A stretch of DNA of 64,000 bases from Trichormus_B sp936914905 (GTDB lineage Bacteria > Cyanobacteriota > Cyanobacteriia > Cyanobacteriales > Nostocaceae), in NCBI RefSeq assembly GCF_039871975.1, contig NZ_JBDPLL010000001.1; one strand, 5' to 3'. A program made the translations under genes and the position numbers. Numbering within the stretch: position 1 is the first letter of the stretch; every line of letters begins with the position of its first letter. Below are positions 8,552 through 18,748 of this stretch, in pieces. The notes under the pieces were generated by a model. The model was not told the origin of the DNA. It made no database searches and saw only the letters and a list, made by a program, of their open reading frames with translations.

Positions 8552-10339
8552 ATGCGAACTCACTATTGCGGCGAACTCCGAAAAGAGCATATTGGAGAAA
8601 CTGTTACCTTGTACGGTTGGGTAGACCGTCGCCGCGATCATGGGGGCGTGATATTCTTAGATTTACGCGATCGCTCAGGCATTATTCAAATCGTCAGCGA
8701 TCCTCAACGCACCCGAGAATCCTACGAACCAGCCAACGCCATACGCAATGAATACGTTGTAGAAATTACTGGTAGAGTAACCCAACGTCCCGCAGAATCC
8801 CTGAATCCCCGCATCCCTACCGGTGAAGTAGAAATATACGCCGATAAAATTGAACTCCTCAACGCTGTTCGCAAACAGTTACCTTTTCAGGTTTCCACCG
8901 CAGACACAGAAACAGTGCGGGAAGACTTGCGGTTAAAATATCGTTATTTAGACTTGCGAAGGGAACGCATGGCGCAAAATATGCAACTGCGTCACCAAGT
9001 CGTCAAAGCAATGCGTCGCTACTTGGAAGATACCGAAGGTTTTATCGAAGTCGAAACACCAGTTCTCACCCGTTCCACCCCAGAAGGTGCGCGAGATTAT
9101 ATCCTTCCCAGTCGCGTTAATGAAGGTGAATGGTTTGCCTTACCTCAATCACCACAACTATTTAAGCAAATATTAATGGTATCGGGCATGGATAGATACT
9201 ATCAAATTGCGCGATGTTTCCGCGATGAGGACTTACGTGCAGACAGACAACCAGAGTTTACACAATTAGACATGGAAATGAGTTTCATGTCTGAAAATGA
9301 AATTATTGAACTCAACGAAAAATTAGTTTGTCACATTTTCAAAACAGTAAAAGAAATTGATTTACCTCATCCTTTTCCTCGTCTCACCTATAAAGAAGCG
9401 ATGGATAAATATGGAAGTGATAAACCCGATACCCGCTACGGTTTAGAATTAGTTGATGTTTCCGATGTTTTAAAAGATTCTGGCTTCAAAGTTTTTAAGG
9501 ATGCTATTTCCAAAGGCGGTATAGTTAAAATTCTTCCCATTCCCAACGGTAACGATGCAATTTCTAATGTTCGCATTAAACCCGGTGGAGACATTTTCAG
9601 AGAAGCAGCAGAAGCTGGTGCGAAGGGTTTAGCTTATATTCGCATTCGGGAAAATGGACAAATTGACACAATTGGGGCAATTAAAGATAATTTAACACCA
9701 GAACAACAACAGGAAATTATCACGCGCACAGGTGCAAAAGCAGGTCATCTATTATTGTTTGCAGCTGCTAATGCTGCTACTGTAAATAAAACTTTAGATA
9801 GAATTCGCCAGTTTGTAGCTAGAGAATTTAATTTAATTCCACCAGATAAAATTAACTTCCTCTGGATTACAGAATTTCCAATGTTTGAATGGAATGCTGA
9901 TGAAAAAGGGTTGGAAGCATTACACCACCCATTTACAGCACCCCATCCTGATGATTTGCAAGACTTAAAAACCGCCCGCGCTCAAGCTTATGATTTGGTA
10001 TTTAATGGGTTTGAAGTTGGTGGTGGAAGTCTGCGAATTTATAGGCGAGAAATTCAAGAACAAGTGTTTGAAGCTATTGGTTTATCACCAGAAGAAGCAC
10101 AAAACAAATTTGGATTTTTGTTAGAAGCTTTTGAATATGGTACACCTCCTCATGGTGGTATTGCTTACGGTGTAGATCGTTTGGTAATGTTGTTAGCAGA
10201 GGAAGAATCAATTCGTGATGTCATTGCTTTCCCGAAGACTCAACAAGCACGTTGTTTATTAACAGATGCACCTTCAGGTGTGGATACCAAGCAGTTGAAA
10301 GAACTGCACGTTGCTTCGACTTTTAAACCAAAAGCTTAA
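8552..10339 (+). CDS. aspS: Aspartyl-tRNA synthetase
   Basis: Class IIb aminoacyl-tRNA synthetase, 595 aa, charging tRNA-Asp. The N-terminal OB-fold anticodon domain starts MRTHYCGELRKEHIGE and contains YGWVDRRRDHGG. Motif 2 is FRDEDLRADRQPEFTQLDME, the bacterial GAD insertion domain occupies roughly residues 290-410, and motif 3 is GGIAYGVDRLVMLL near the C terminus. Length and domain order are normal for the bacterial type. Cyanobacterial enzymes of this type may also charge tRNA-Asn where no AsnRS exists; that cannot be decided here. Confidence 0.96.
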   Translation: MRTHYCGELRKEHIGETVTLYGWVDRRRDHGGVIFLDLRDRSGIIQIVSDPQRTRESYEPANAIRNEYVVEITGRVTQRPAESLNPRIPTGEVEIYADKIELLNAVRKQLPFQVSTADTETVREDLRLKYRYLDLRRERMAQNMQLRHQVVKAMRRYLEDTEGFIEVETPVLTRSTPEGARDYILPSRVNEGEWFALPQSPQLFKQILMVSGMDRYYQIARCFRDEDLRADRQPEFTQLDMEMSFMSENEIIELNEKLVCHIFKTVKEIDLPHPFPRLTYKEAMDKYGSDKPDTRYGLELVDVSDVLKDSGFKVFKDAISKGGIVKILPIPNGNDAISNVRIKPGGDIFREAAEAGAKGLAYIRIRENGQIDTIGAIKDNLTPEQQQEIITRTGAKAGHLLLFAAANAATVNKTLDRIRQFVAREFNLIPPDKINFLWITEFPMFEWNADEKGLEALHHPFTAPHPDDLQDLKTARAQAYDLVFNGFEVGGGSLRIYRREIQEQVFEAIGLSPEEAQNKFGFLLEAFEYGTPPHGGIAYGVDRLVMLLAEEESIRDVIAFPKTQQARCLLTDAPSGVDTKQLKELHVASTFKPKA

Positions 10340-10900
10340 GTAATTACAACTAATTACAACTTTTGTTATTCCCTCTGCTAAGTTTTTGTAGGGGGTTTAT
10401 TTTTGGTAGAAAAACGATTTATTTACCCAGACACGCAGAGGTACAGAGAAAAATGCAAGAGTATGGTTAAGGTTAATCATGTAATGTCTGTACTTTCTAT
10501 TCAAGTGACAGTGTGTTTAATCAATCAAACGTCTATTCATAGGTTTTCGTCAGTTCATTAAACAACAAAAAAGATGATCAATAAACCGAATTTCAAAGCT
10601 GTTTACTCCGTTGAAATTATAGAACCATAGTTGAGTTAAATTTAGGACTTTAAATCTCAGGTAATCTTAATTAAATCTAGTTAAATTCAGTTATTTAAAA
10701 ACTTGAAGCTCTATGATTAGCAATTTAAGCCTTTTAAGCTTTTAATAAGATATCAATTTCTATAACGGGCTACACCTGCGCTATTCCTACATCTCCCATA
10801 AGCGGACAAACAATTCATTCAATTCTTTTAAGTCGCTTTAAGTTTCCTTAGCTGTATCTACTATGTGTTGGATATACTAAGTATCGAAAAACCCTGTTGT
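10340..10900. other. Gene-free spacer
   Basis: Apart from short repeat words (ACACGCAGAGGTACAGAG near 10429) and a weak CCCTC/GGGGG hairpin after aspS near 10371-10396, no gene or remnant is visible. Confidence 0.5.
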
Positions 10901-13485
10901 TTACTCTTTTTGAGTATTAGCCTGCTTCTTTTCTAAACGTTGGAATAATTTACTTACAGGAGATTCCAACTCTTTATTTCGTTTTTGTATAGACTCAATA
11001 AGTGGAATATTATCCTTGAAGTCTGGAAAATTGATGGCAAAATTGCCTAGAATACGCAATGGTCTTAAGTGTCCACCTTTTAAATCTTCTTTAAAACCTT
11101 CAGGTGGTTTTTTAAAATCATTTTCGAACCACTGACAAGTTGATAAAGCAAGTTTATCTGTTTGGAATTAATTTAACCCCAGGATAGTAAATAGGTAAGG
11201 ATTGAGGTGGAGGGGTATTGACAAGTGTGATAGGTGAGGCAGAATATAGCAAGCAGTTATGGAAAAAAACCTGCCACGAAAACTAGACACAGAGATATTG
11301 AAGCAGTTGGCAACAGAGCAAGTGGTAGAAATGATTATTGAGGAGGGGAATAGTATAGAGAAGCTAACAAACAGAGTAGTAGAACTGGAAGAAGAAATAG
11401 AGAAACTCAAAGTCAGTAGAGATTTAGATAGCATCAGATTATAGAAAGCACCATCGGGAGACATCCTTAAAAAAACCGAGAACAAACAACAAGAGAAACT
11501 AGAAGAAAACCAGACACCAAAACGGAAACCAGGAGGACAAGGAGGCCATAGGGGAAAAACGAGAAAGGGGTTTGGTGGAGTAGATAGATTTGAGATCCTA
11601 GGACCGCAAGTATGTGGATGGTGTAGTCAGGGGTAATTGTTTGGCGAACCAATAAAAATGGAAACATAACAAGTGGCGGAGTTGGTGGACAGGCCAATCG
11701 AAATTGTAGAATATCTAAAGATATAGGTGCATTTGCAGTGTGTGTGGGGAAACACAAAGGGCAGACTGGTCACCAGAGATAGTACGAGGACAAGATATAG
11801 GAATTAGACTACAAGCCTTTTTGGGATGGCTCAATAACTACGGGCATTTACCCTATGAAAAACAACAAGAACTGTTGTGGGAACTGGGTCAAATAGAAAT
11901 TGGAGTGGGAACATTAGTAGCTAGGAATGAAGGAATAGATGCTACAGTGGGTCCAAGTATTGATAGCCTCAAACAGTGGATAAAACAAACCCAGCCTAAT
12001 ATCCTTGCGGATGAAACACCCTGGGTAGTCAAAGGGATGAAAGAATGGTTATGGATTTTTGCCAATACTGACTTTCCTTGATTTCATCGCCCTGATACTC
12101 CTTCTCCTGCTGAATTAGAATCCATTGTGGGTTATAGTTACTCTGGTGTACTCAGTTGTGATGACTTTAGTGCCTATAACGGTCATCCGCTCAAAGCTTA
12201 ACAGAAATGTCAGGTACATCTACTCCCTCACTTCAAGAAACTAATCAGGATTCCTGGCTTAAATCACTAAGCAATTGGCACACAATTCATCGACCTGATA
12301 GATGAAGGTTTTAAAAACTACGCTTTATTCCAACAAACCCAAAACCTTGATGAATTCTTGACTTGGGTATCCTAGTTTCAACCGAAAGTTGAACCTTCAA
12401 TTCATTCATTGATAAAGCCGGAGGGAAACCTGGTAAACTTTTACCTTCCTTACCCAATAGACCTTGATAATTATTTAGCTGAACTAACGTTACCTTTACC
12501 ACTGACAAAACGAAAAGTCTGTGGTGGTTCTGTTTCTATGGAGCGATTCCAACATACTGGCAATTTATTGACGGTTATACAAACTTACTTGTCGCCCTCA
12601 AGCACTGTCTCTAATTGAGTTTTTTGACCAACCTATCAAAGGGATGGTTAACTCTGCCTTCCAGACACCTTCTTTCATCCCTCTAGCTTCGACCTGAATC
12701 CTTACATAAATAGATTACCTTACTTGATTAAGGCATAGGTTTCTTCTAGGGTTGGCTTGATATTCAAACCTAAGCTAATAACGATACTTGCTAAAGGTTG
12801 CAGGATAGCACTCTCAAGACCTGTATTTACAGGAGCTAATAGTAAAGAGGGTTGATTCTTAATAAAGATGCTGCTAATTTCAATGTTGTCTTTCAAGTCT
12901 TTGAAATTGGTTTCTTTCTTGATGTAGTATTTAATTAATCGTTTAGCCTCTTTACACTTTATTTCTATATCATCAATGAGAATTAATAGGTCTGTAAAGA
13001 TACTCTCAATATTCCTATCAGTTTTTACTTGAGAATCAGTCTTTCTTGCTGTTGCTCTAACTATCGACTCAATAAACTTCCTAAATTGTTCAATACGATG
13101 AGAATAGTTAGGAGCACTAGGTTTGCCAATGATCGATAGGTAAGGCACTAAATGCTTACAAAAGAACAATATATTTACAGCCAATACTATGACGGTCACT
13201 GAGAACTTGATAGTCATATTCAGCAAATATTGCCCTTCTGACAAGCTCTGGCATTATTTCATACTGTTCTCTGATTAAAAAGCCAGACTCAGCATAATGG
13301 TCAAAAGTAAAGTTGAATGGTACGATAATAATTGTATAACGATATTCAAATAAATGCTAAAGTAGAGATCAATAGAAAACCATTGCCCAAAATGTGCTAA
13401 AGAAAGCCCCACCAACAAATTGAATTACCCCTTGAGGTCTTAGATGTAAAGCCACCCAGATATGAGACACAGGTTGAAGTTTCAT
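10901..13485 (-). pseudogene. DUF1350 alpha/beta-hydrolase-like gene split by an IS66-type element
   Basis: The two flanks of the IS element, read on the minus strand, join into one protein of the cyanobacterial DUF1350 family. The right part starts at ATG 13485 (MKLQPVSHIWVALHLRP), with FVGGAFFSTFWAM, then two stops near 13357-13368, TIIIVPFNFTFDHYAESG, the nucleophile-elbow-like GHSIGCKY degraded to RHSIGCKY near 13160, and ends in TLEETYALIK at 12723. The left part (about 11165 down to the TAA at 10901) reads STCQWFENDFKKPPEGF then GGHLRPLRILGNFAINFPDF. Besides the insertion there is a frameshift near 13160. DUF1350 proteins are of unknown function. Confidence 0.75.
11183..12717 (+). mobile_element. 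IS66-family insertion sequence, dead
   Basis: Imperfect terminal repeats are visible: GTAAGGATTGAGGTGGA at the left (from about 11195) and GTAAGGATTCAGGTCGA inverted at the right (about 12704 back to 12688). The transposase begins at 11259 with the helical region EKLTNRVVELEEEIEKLKV. It continues as KPGGQGGHRGKTRKGF, a degraded zinc-finger region, the DDE domain from 11780 (LRLQAFLGWLNNYGHLPYEK, then ILADETPWVVKG) and DDFSAYNG. Stops and frameshifts occur at 11442, 11634, 11668, 12079 and 12199, among others. It interrupts the DUF1350 gene. Exact ends and target duplication were not resolved. Confidence 0.8.
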
Positions 13486-13935
13486 AGTTAAACTTAATAC
13501 CTTGAGGGGGTGACCGGCAAGGTGAAACCATCAGAGGACAAAGGTTTTACGTGATAGACCCCTTGAAAAAATTGATAAAAAAACGGTGCTTATTGACAAT
13601 TAAGTATGCAGTTATCAGGCAGCTATGTCAGTATAGACCCTGAAGATACTAAGAGAATGGTCTTGTTAATGGAACAACTCATCAGTTGTATTCGCAATCA
13701 GTGGACATTTTATCAGTAGGGGCGAAAGGCTATGACCCTTATACATGAAGCTTTTTAGGTCTTTTGTTGCCTCTCAACTTAATACCTTTTATCTCCTGTG
13801 AAAAGCTATCGCGTCCTAACTCAAAATATGCAGTTTTGCAGCCGTCACAGTCGCAAGGATGGTTATAAGAAGGCGCTTAAGCCCCTCTTTGTTGAAATTT
13901 GCTAGATGATCAATTGTTTTACTTCACACTTACTT
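13486..13935. other. Spacer without recognisable gene
   Basis: Only short unassigned stretches are open here. The segment near 13607-13720 reads QLSGSYVSIDPEDTKRM on the plus strand before a stop; I could not assign it. Confidence 0.4.
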
Positions 13936-13945
13936 AGTAAGTGTG
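13925..13945. repeat. Palindrome CACACTTACT/AGTAAGTGTG
   Basis: A 10-bp perfect palindrome with a 1-nt centre, directly after the stop of the minus-strand gene fragment. It may be that gene's 3' hairpin. Confidence 0.5.
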
Positions 13946-14139
13946 ATTGCTAGAACCGGAAAATGCGTTAGCACTACCTACAGAAGCTGTTTCAAGAGCT
14001 TTTCCACTCAAGTTACCAAAATTAAATGGACCATTATCTAGAGTGAAAGCAACAGAACCTTATTGCGGATAGTACAAGCCAACAAAATCTCCTTTTTTGA
14101 CTGGAATGGGACAATATTTTCTGTTCCTGAAGTTACTTA
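13936..14139 (-). pseudogene. 3' fragment of an unidentified gene, cut by the assembly gap
   Basis: The minus strand, coming out of the gap, encodes KKGDFVGLYYPQ, a TAA stop, then GSVAFTLDNGPFNFGNLSG and a small-residue-rich tail ending SSNHTY. The composition (Gly, Ser, Asn, short strands) suggests the C terminus of a secreted or surface beta-rich protein. The stop at about 14064 shows it is broken. I do not recognise the family. Confidence 0.45.
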
Positions 14140-14239
14140 NNNNNNNNNNNNNNNNNNNNNNNNNNNNNNNNNNNNNNNNNNNNNNNNNNNNNNNNNNNNN
14201 NNNNNNNNNNNNNNNNNNNNNNNNNNNNNNNNNNNNNNN
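14140..14239. other. Assembly gap (100 N)
   Basis: Exactly 100 N, a conventional gap of unknown true size. It borders an ISAzo13-like fragment and probably reflects repeat copies that could not be assembled. Confidence 0.95.
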
Positions 14240-14629
14240 AACCGGCTGTGTGCCGCTCCAACACTCCCAAAAACCCCTCTTCTCAGGAGGCAATCGTCTC
14301 AAATGCTGATTTCCCTCCACCTCCGGGTTGGCGAATCCCCTCCTACTCAACCACCTTTTCTTCCTCAAGTTCCCTCAAGCCCAAGTTTCAGGTTTCGTGA
14401 TGGCATAACAGCAAGCCGCGGATCTATGCCTGGCCGCCCTACCCTACTTTTAGGGCTTCAATCGCCGCCCATATAGGGTGATCCTTCTCTAACAAAAACT
14501 TATAGTATCGTTGCATTTTAACTTCAATTTCACCAGGGTCAGGGTGCATCATCTACCAGTTCTCCATCTAGCCTTCTAGTGTATAGATATTATTGGCACT
14601 CTTACACCTTATTTAATCCACTTTCCTTA
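14240..14629 (-). mobile_element. ISAzo13-like element, 5' part (copy A)
   Basis: The terminal repeat TAAGGAAAGTGGATTAAATAA (read on minus) begins at 14629. The transposase start MQRYYKFLLEKDHPIWAAIE follows at 14516, then EALKVG-stop-GGQA-stop-IRG, LGLRELEEEKVVE and PGGGGKSAFETIAS up to the gap. This is the N-terminal domain of the ISAzo13-family transposase. The two stop codons are shared with copy C (55983-56833). The element abuts the IS4 remnant to the right. Confidence 0.75.
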
Positions 14630-15720
14630 AGAATAATATTAACGCCTGGTGCTTTTTCGGGAGGATTAAGAATCATGGCTATAGATGGAACAGTTTTTGA
14701 TGTTCCAGATACTCCAACAAATGCTGGATTATTCGGCTATCCTGGTTCTCCCAAAGGGACATATCCAGCTTTTCCTAAAGTTAGATTAGTATTTTTAGTT
14801 GAAGCAGGTACTCATTTAATCATATATGCTTTTTGTTGTTCCTATCGCATGGGAGAAAAAAGAAATGCTTTAAAACTACTACGCAGTATTAACTCTAGTA
14901 TCTTATTAATGTGGGACAGAGGATTACATTCTTTTAAGATGGTTCATGCTGTTATCAAACAACAAGGTTTTTTTACTGGTCGTCTTCCTGCCTATGTCAA
15001 ATTTGAAGTAGTTAAAACGTTGACAAATGGTTCTTATCTATCATGGATTGCACCAGATGGAGTGTCAATAAAGAAGGGTGCAAAACGAATTTCGGTTCAC
15101 ATTATTGAATATGTTATTGAGGACAATGGTACTCTAAAAACGTATCGGTTGATTACTAATTTAATTGATGTTGCTAAGTTTCCGGCTTTGATATTAGCAC
15201 AGGATTCCCATCAATGATGGGAAGCTGAGAATACTTTATATGAATTCAAAGTACATCTATTGGCACGCGAAATTCCTATTCTTTCTAAAAATCCTCGTGA
15301 AGTAGTGCAAGAAGTTTATGGTTGGTTATTGGCTCATGATTACCTACGTTGTTTGATATTTTAAACTGCTACTTTGAAGAATATTTCTCCTTTAAGGTTA
15401 AGTTTTGTTGGTAGTTTACGGGTGATTCGACGTGCTATTCCTGAGTTTCAACGTCAGATACATACTCTGGGGTATATCAATTTATATTATAGTTCGTTCA
15501 TGGCAGAAATATCTGATTTGGGAATTCCTTTACGACAACAGTAAAGTAGTCCCAGAGTGGTCAAGTAAGCACGTTCTAAGTTTAAGACTAAAAATGTAGT
15601 GACAGAAACAATTGTACTCCCCGACAACAATTATCTTTTCAAATTATGAGACGGGCAAGTTAAATCTATCTATTTTCACGCTACAGTAATTTATTCCTTC
15701 TCAATTTATAAGTTAACAGT
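14630..15720 (+). mobile_element. IS4-family transposase, 5'-truncated and broken
   Basis: From about 14640 the frame reads TPGAFSGGLRIMAIDGTVFD, with the first catalytic Asp in AIDGT; WDRGLHS near 14920 holds the second. The YEFKVHLLAREIP segment with the catalytic Glu region follows an in-frame TGA at 15215. The N-terminal third is missing because copy A of the ISAzo13-like element begins there. Further stops occur at 15362 and 15541. The open part (14579-15217) is 212 aa, but the true protein would be over 400 aa. Confidence 0.75.
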
Positions 15721-15859
15721 TCGACTATTTTCTCTCTCATCACTTTTTTGAGAGTGTGTGAGAATTTAGCCATCTTTTTTTTGGTTGTTGCTTCTCCTAA
15801 TGAAAACGCAAACTCTTTTCCCTTGTTCTTACCCTCTCTTTTTCCTTAACCGAACAGTA

Positions 15860-17230
15860 TTGGAGGTTGAGACAATTAACACGGAAGCAGGTTTTAACCG
15901 TGTAAACAAAATCCCAATGTTTACCAAACTTAACCCCACCTATCAACCAGGTGGTAGTCTCACATCTGATGCCCCTACCTATGTAGTACGACAGGCTGGC
16001 ACTGAACTTTACGAAGGGTTATTAGCTCTTGATTATTGCTACGTCCTCAACCCTAGACAGATGCGGAAGTCTAGCTTGCAAGTACTAACGATGGATAAGT
16101 TGCAAACGCAAGGATTTGCCTGTGCAGAAATTAAATTCAGCGGCATTGGTACCCAACAAATTACGGCTTCCCAGTAGTAAGGGGGAATTATTCAAGAACT
16201 GGTAAGCGGTTTTAAACTCCAAGTAAATCAACGCAGTTGGTTACAAGAACGCGATGATCTTTCTCCCATCTAGTGTTTAAATGAATTTATCGAAACAGTA
16301 TTTTTAACCGAAATTCAGCAAAAAATTATTATCTTGATTGATGAAATTGATAATGTGCTGGGTTTGAGGTTTTCTATGGACGAATTTTTCGCCCTGATTG
16401 CCACTGCTATGAAAATCTAGCGCACAAGCCAGCTTTTAGGCGATTGTCATTTACTTTATTGGGACTAGCTACGCCTTCAAATTTGATTCAAGATAAGCAC
16501 TATTCTACGCCATTTAATATCGGTAGAGCCATTATACCTCTTGCAAAATTGTTTATGTGGTATAATAGAGAGTTTTAGAGCTGATGTATTTTTGGTGTTC
16601 TTTGTGCTCGCTAATTCAAACATAACCGTGTAACTCTAACGTTTGACTAAAATAAAGACAACCACCATTATAAAATGAAATTAATTCTGTAAGAGGTCTA
16701 TTGAACTACAAGGATTTAATCTACAAAATAGCCAGCTTTTAGTCAAGGGACTGATAGGAAAAATTAGCACCACAGAAGCAATTTTAAAGAACTTATACAT
16801 TGGACTAATGGACAAATTTCGACTCAAAAAATGTGTTGGTTAATAGTTAATTATTACAATAAAAATACAGAATCTTGTCCTCCTCAAGAGGATGAAGAAT
16901 CGCAGTGGGTGGAGCAAATTAGAGATAATCTAATTATCAAGAATTGGGAAAGTCAGGACAAACCAGAGCATTTAAAGACGATTCGCGATCGCTTGCTTCG
17001 CAATACTCCAGAAAGCTCACAATTATTGCAGCTATATAAGCAAATTATACTAGAGCAAAAATCCCTGCTTACCATTCCCCTGAGTACGTAAAATTGCTTT
17101 TCTCGGTATTTTTGGAACAATACGAAGGAAGTTTAACGGTTAAGAACCCAATCTATGTGAAAGTCTTTAATTTAGATTGAGTAAATGTCAATCTGACAAG
17201 GCAAATATCTAATTCCCAGATAGTTACCAC
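15860..17230 (+). pseudogene. AAA-like domain ATPase (first of two), degraded
   Basis: The frame from 15938 reads NPTYQPGGSLTSDAPTYVVR, the usual start of cyanobacterial AAA-like (AAA_35) proteins. The P-loop region reads NPRQMRKSSLQ, where the family has RQMGKSSL, so the Walker A Gly is lost. IILIDEIDNVL near 16330 is the Walker B region. TPFNIGRAIELQGFNLQ is split at 16531-16702 by a MITE. The tail VEQIRDNLIIKNWESQD and LKTIRDRLLRN is intact to 17091 and then frameshifts. Stops at 16177, 16273 and 16420. Such proteins are thought to be signalling or STAND-type ATPases. Confidence 0.75.
16534..16699. mobile_element. 166-bp MITE-like insertion with TSD ATT
   Basis: The element has 17-bp terminal inverted repeats (ATACCTCTTGCAAAATT on the left, AGACCTCTTACAGAATT inverted on the right; 14 of 17 match). 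It is flanked by ATT at 16531-16533 and 16700-16702. Removing the element plus one ATT restores the AAA-like protein frame GRAIELQGF exactly. No coding capacity. The TSD length and ends would suit mobilisation by an IS5-type transposase, which is inference. Confidence 0.85.
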
Positions 17231-17240
17231 TAATTAGGAG

Positions 17241-18316
17241 TTGAATAGGCTCAAAGACATCTCAGCAACCCTATCTTCATCCCATATTAGCCCCTATCGT
17301 CCTGGGTTTATAGAAAATATGGACAATTACCTCAATTCTCCCTGTTATCCAAGCGGTGCAGTTCCTCTCGATTCTCCTTTCTACATTTAAAGAACTGCGG
17401 TGGAAATGCTAATTTATGAAGAAATTAAAAAAGCTGGGTCTTTAGTGCGAATTAAAGCATCTAGGGAAATGGGTAAAAGAGAACTTTAAATTATTTCACT
17501 CACCAAGGCTACCGTACTGTTAGCTTAAATTTAGAACAAATTGATGACGTAATTTTGGATGATTTCAATCGCATTTTGCGCTGGCTATGTGCAAATATTA
17601 CTCGTCAACTTCAGTTTGAATCCAAGTTAGAATACTATTGGGATGAAGATATCGGCGGCAAAATTAGTTGTTCTCTTTATTTTTGGAACCTTATCTTAAG
17701 GCAAATTGATACTCCGCTAGTTTTAGCGTTAGATGAAGTTAATTACATTTTTGAACATCCTCAAGTGGCAAAAGATGTTTTACCTTTGTTTCGTTCCTGG
17801 TATGAAGAAGCTAAGAGAGAACGAATTTGGCAGAAGTTACGATTGATTATAGTCCACTGAACTAAAATTTATGTCCCTCTTCAATTAAAACAATCGCCAT
17901 TTAATGTAGGATTGCCAATAGAGTTAGGCAGTTTTAATCTAGAGCAGGTAGAGCAGTTAGGTCAATGCTATGGACTCAAATGGACTGATTACCAGGAACC
18001 TGGAGAACTGATAACGATGCTGGAAGGGCATCTAGCCTTAACACATACGGCTATTGATCATCTTAGTCGTGGGGAAATTAACTTTGCTAGATTTCTGAAT
18101 ACAGCAGCTACATCGAGTGGAATTTATTCTTCTTATTTGCAACTTCATCAAGCAACATTGGAAGAAGACCCTGAATTAGCAAAGGCGTTAGATAGTGTCA
18201 TCAATACTCAAGAACTAAAATCATTAGATTCGATCATGACTTATCAACTGAGTAGTATGGGGTTGGTTAAACAGTTAAAAGATAAAGTAATACCAAGCTG
18301 TGAATTATATCGGTAG
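17241..18316 (+). pseudogene. AAA-like domain ATPase (second of two), degraded
   Basis: A second gene of the same general family, with LDSPFYI near 17366, then VEMLIYEEIKKAGSLVRIKA and REMGKREL where a P-loop REMGKTSL is expected. After a deletion at about 17490 the frame is open from 17555: DDFNRILRWLCANITRQLQF, then TPLVLALDEVNYIFEHP (Walker B), SWYEEAKRERIWQKLRLIIVH, a TGA at 17858, YVPLQLKQSPFNVGLPIELG and GHLALTHTAIDHLSRGEI. It ends at 18316 (CELYR). Stops at 17388 and 17858 and the lost P-loop show it is dead. Confidence 0.75.
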
Positions 18317-18748
18317 TATTTTGCATCCAGAAACAGAAAATTATAATATATAAGGAAACAGGAGAAAATCAAACATCCCCTGTGAACTTTGTCGGGGAAT
18401 TAAAAATTAAAAACTTAAGATCATTCGGGCTTGCTGAAAAAGTTATTCGTGACGATTAGGAATCAGGAGTCAGCAGGAAGAAGGAAGAAGAGGAGGATTT
18501 AGAATAATCTAGAATCTGAAAAATTGTTTGAGTTTTCATGGTATCAAGGCTGATTTCCTGTATTGTATTAACCTTAAATAACCCTTCAACTATTGATTTA
18601 TCCAGGTTGTCCGTTTATATGGCCTAACGGCACCCTAAGCTATTAGCAAGCCCTAATTCAGTGGTGGTTTGCAACCATGAGTGGCATAGGGGAGTTTAAA
18701 ATCCCCCCTGGTAGAAAGCTCTCTGCACAAGAGTCTCTTCGATCACCT
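18317..18748. other. Gene-free spacer
   Basis: AT-rich sequence between the dead ATPase and the end of aroA. I see no gene, only GGGGAATTAAAAATTAAAAAC-type words (18396) that recur elsewhere in the window. Confidence 0.5.

Noticed and set aside
11168..11757. Minus-strand ORFs over the IS66-type transposase
   Set aside because: Ser/Phe/Leu-rich shadows of the plus-strand transposase frame.
12720..13244. 174-aa ORF starting MSEGQYLLNMTIKFS as an intact gene
   Set aside because: Its first ~28 residues are out of frame with the DUF1350 protein; the upstream frame continues the family, so this is an internal piece of a pseudogene.
14060..14476. ORFs reading through the 100-N gap on both strands
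   Set aside because: They join unrelated sequence across N; the right part is the ISAzo13-like element and the left part a different gene fragment.
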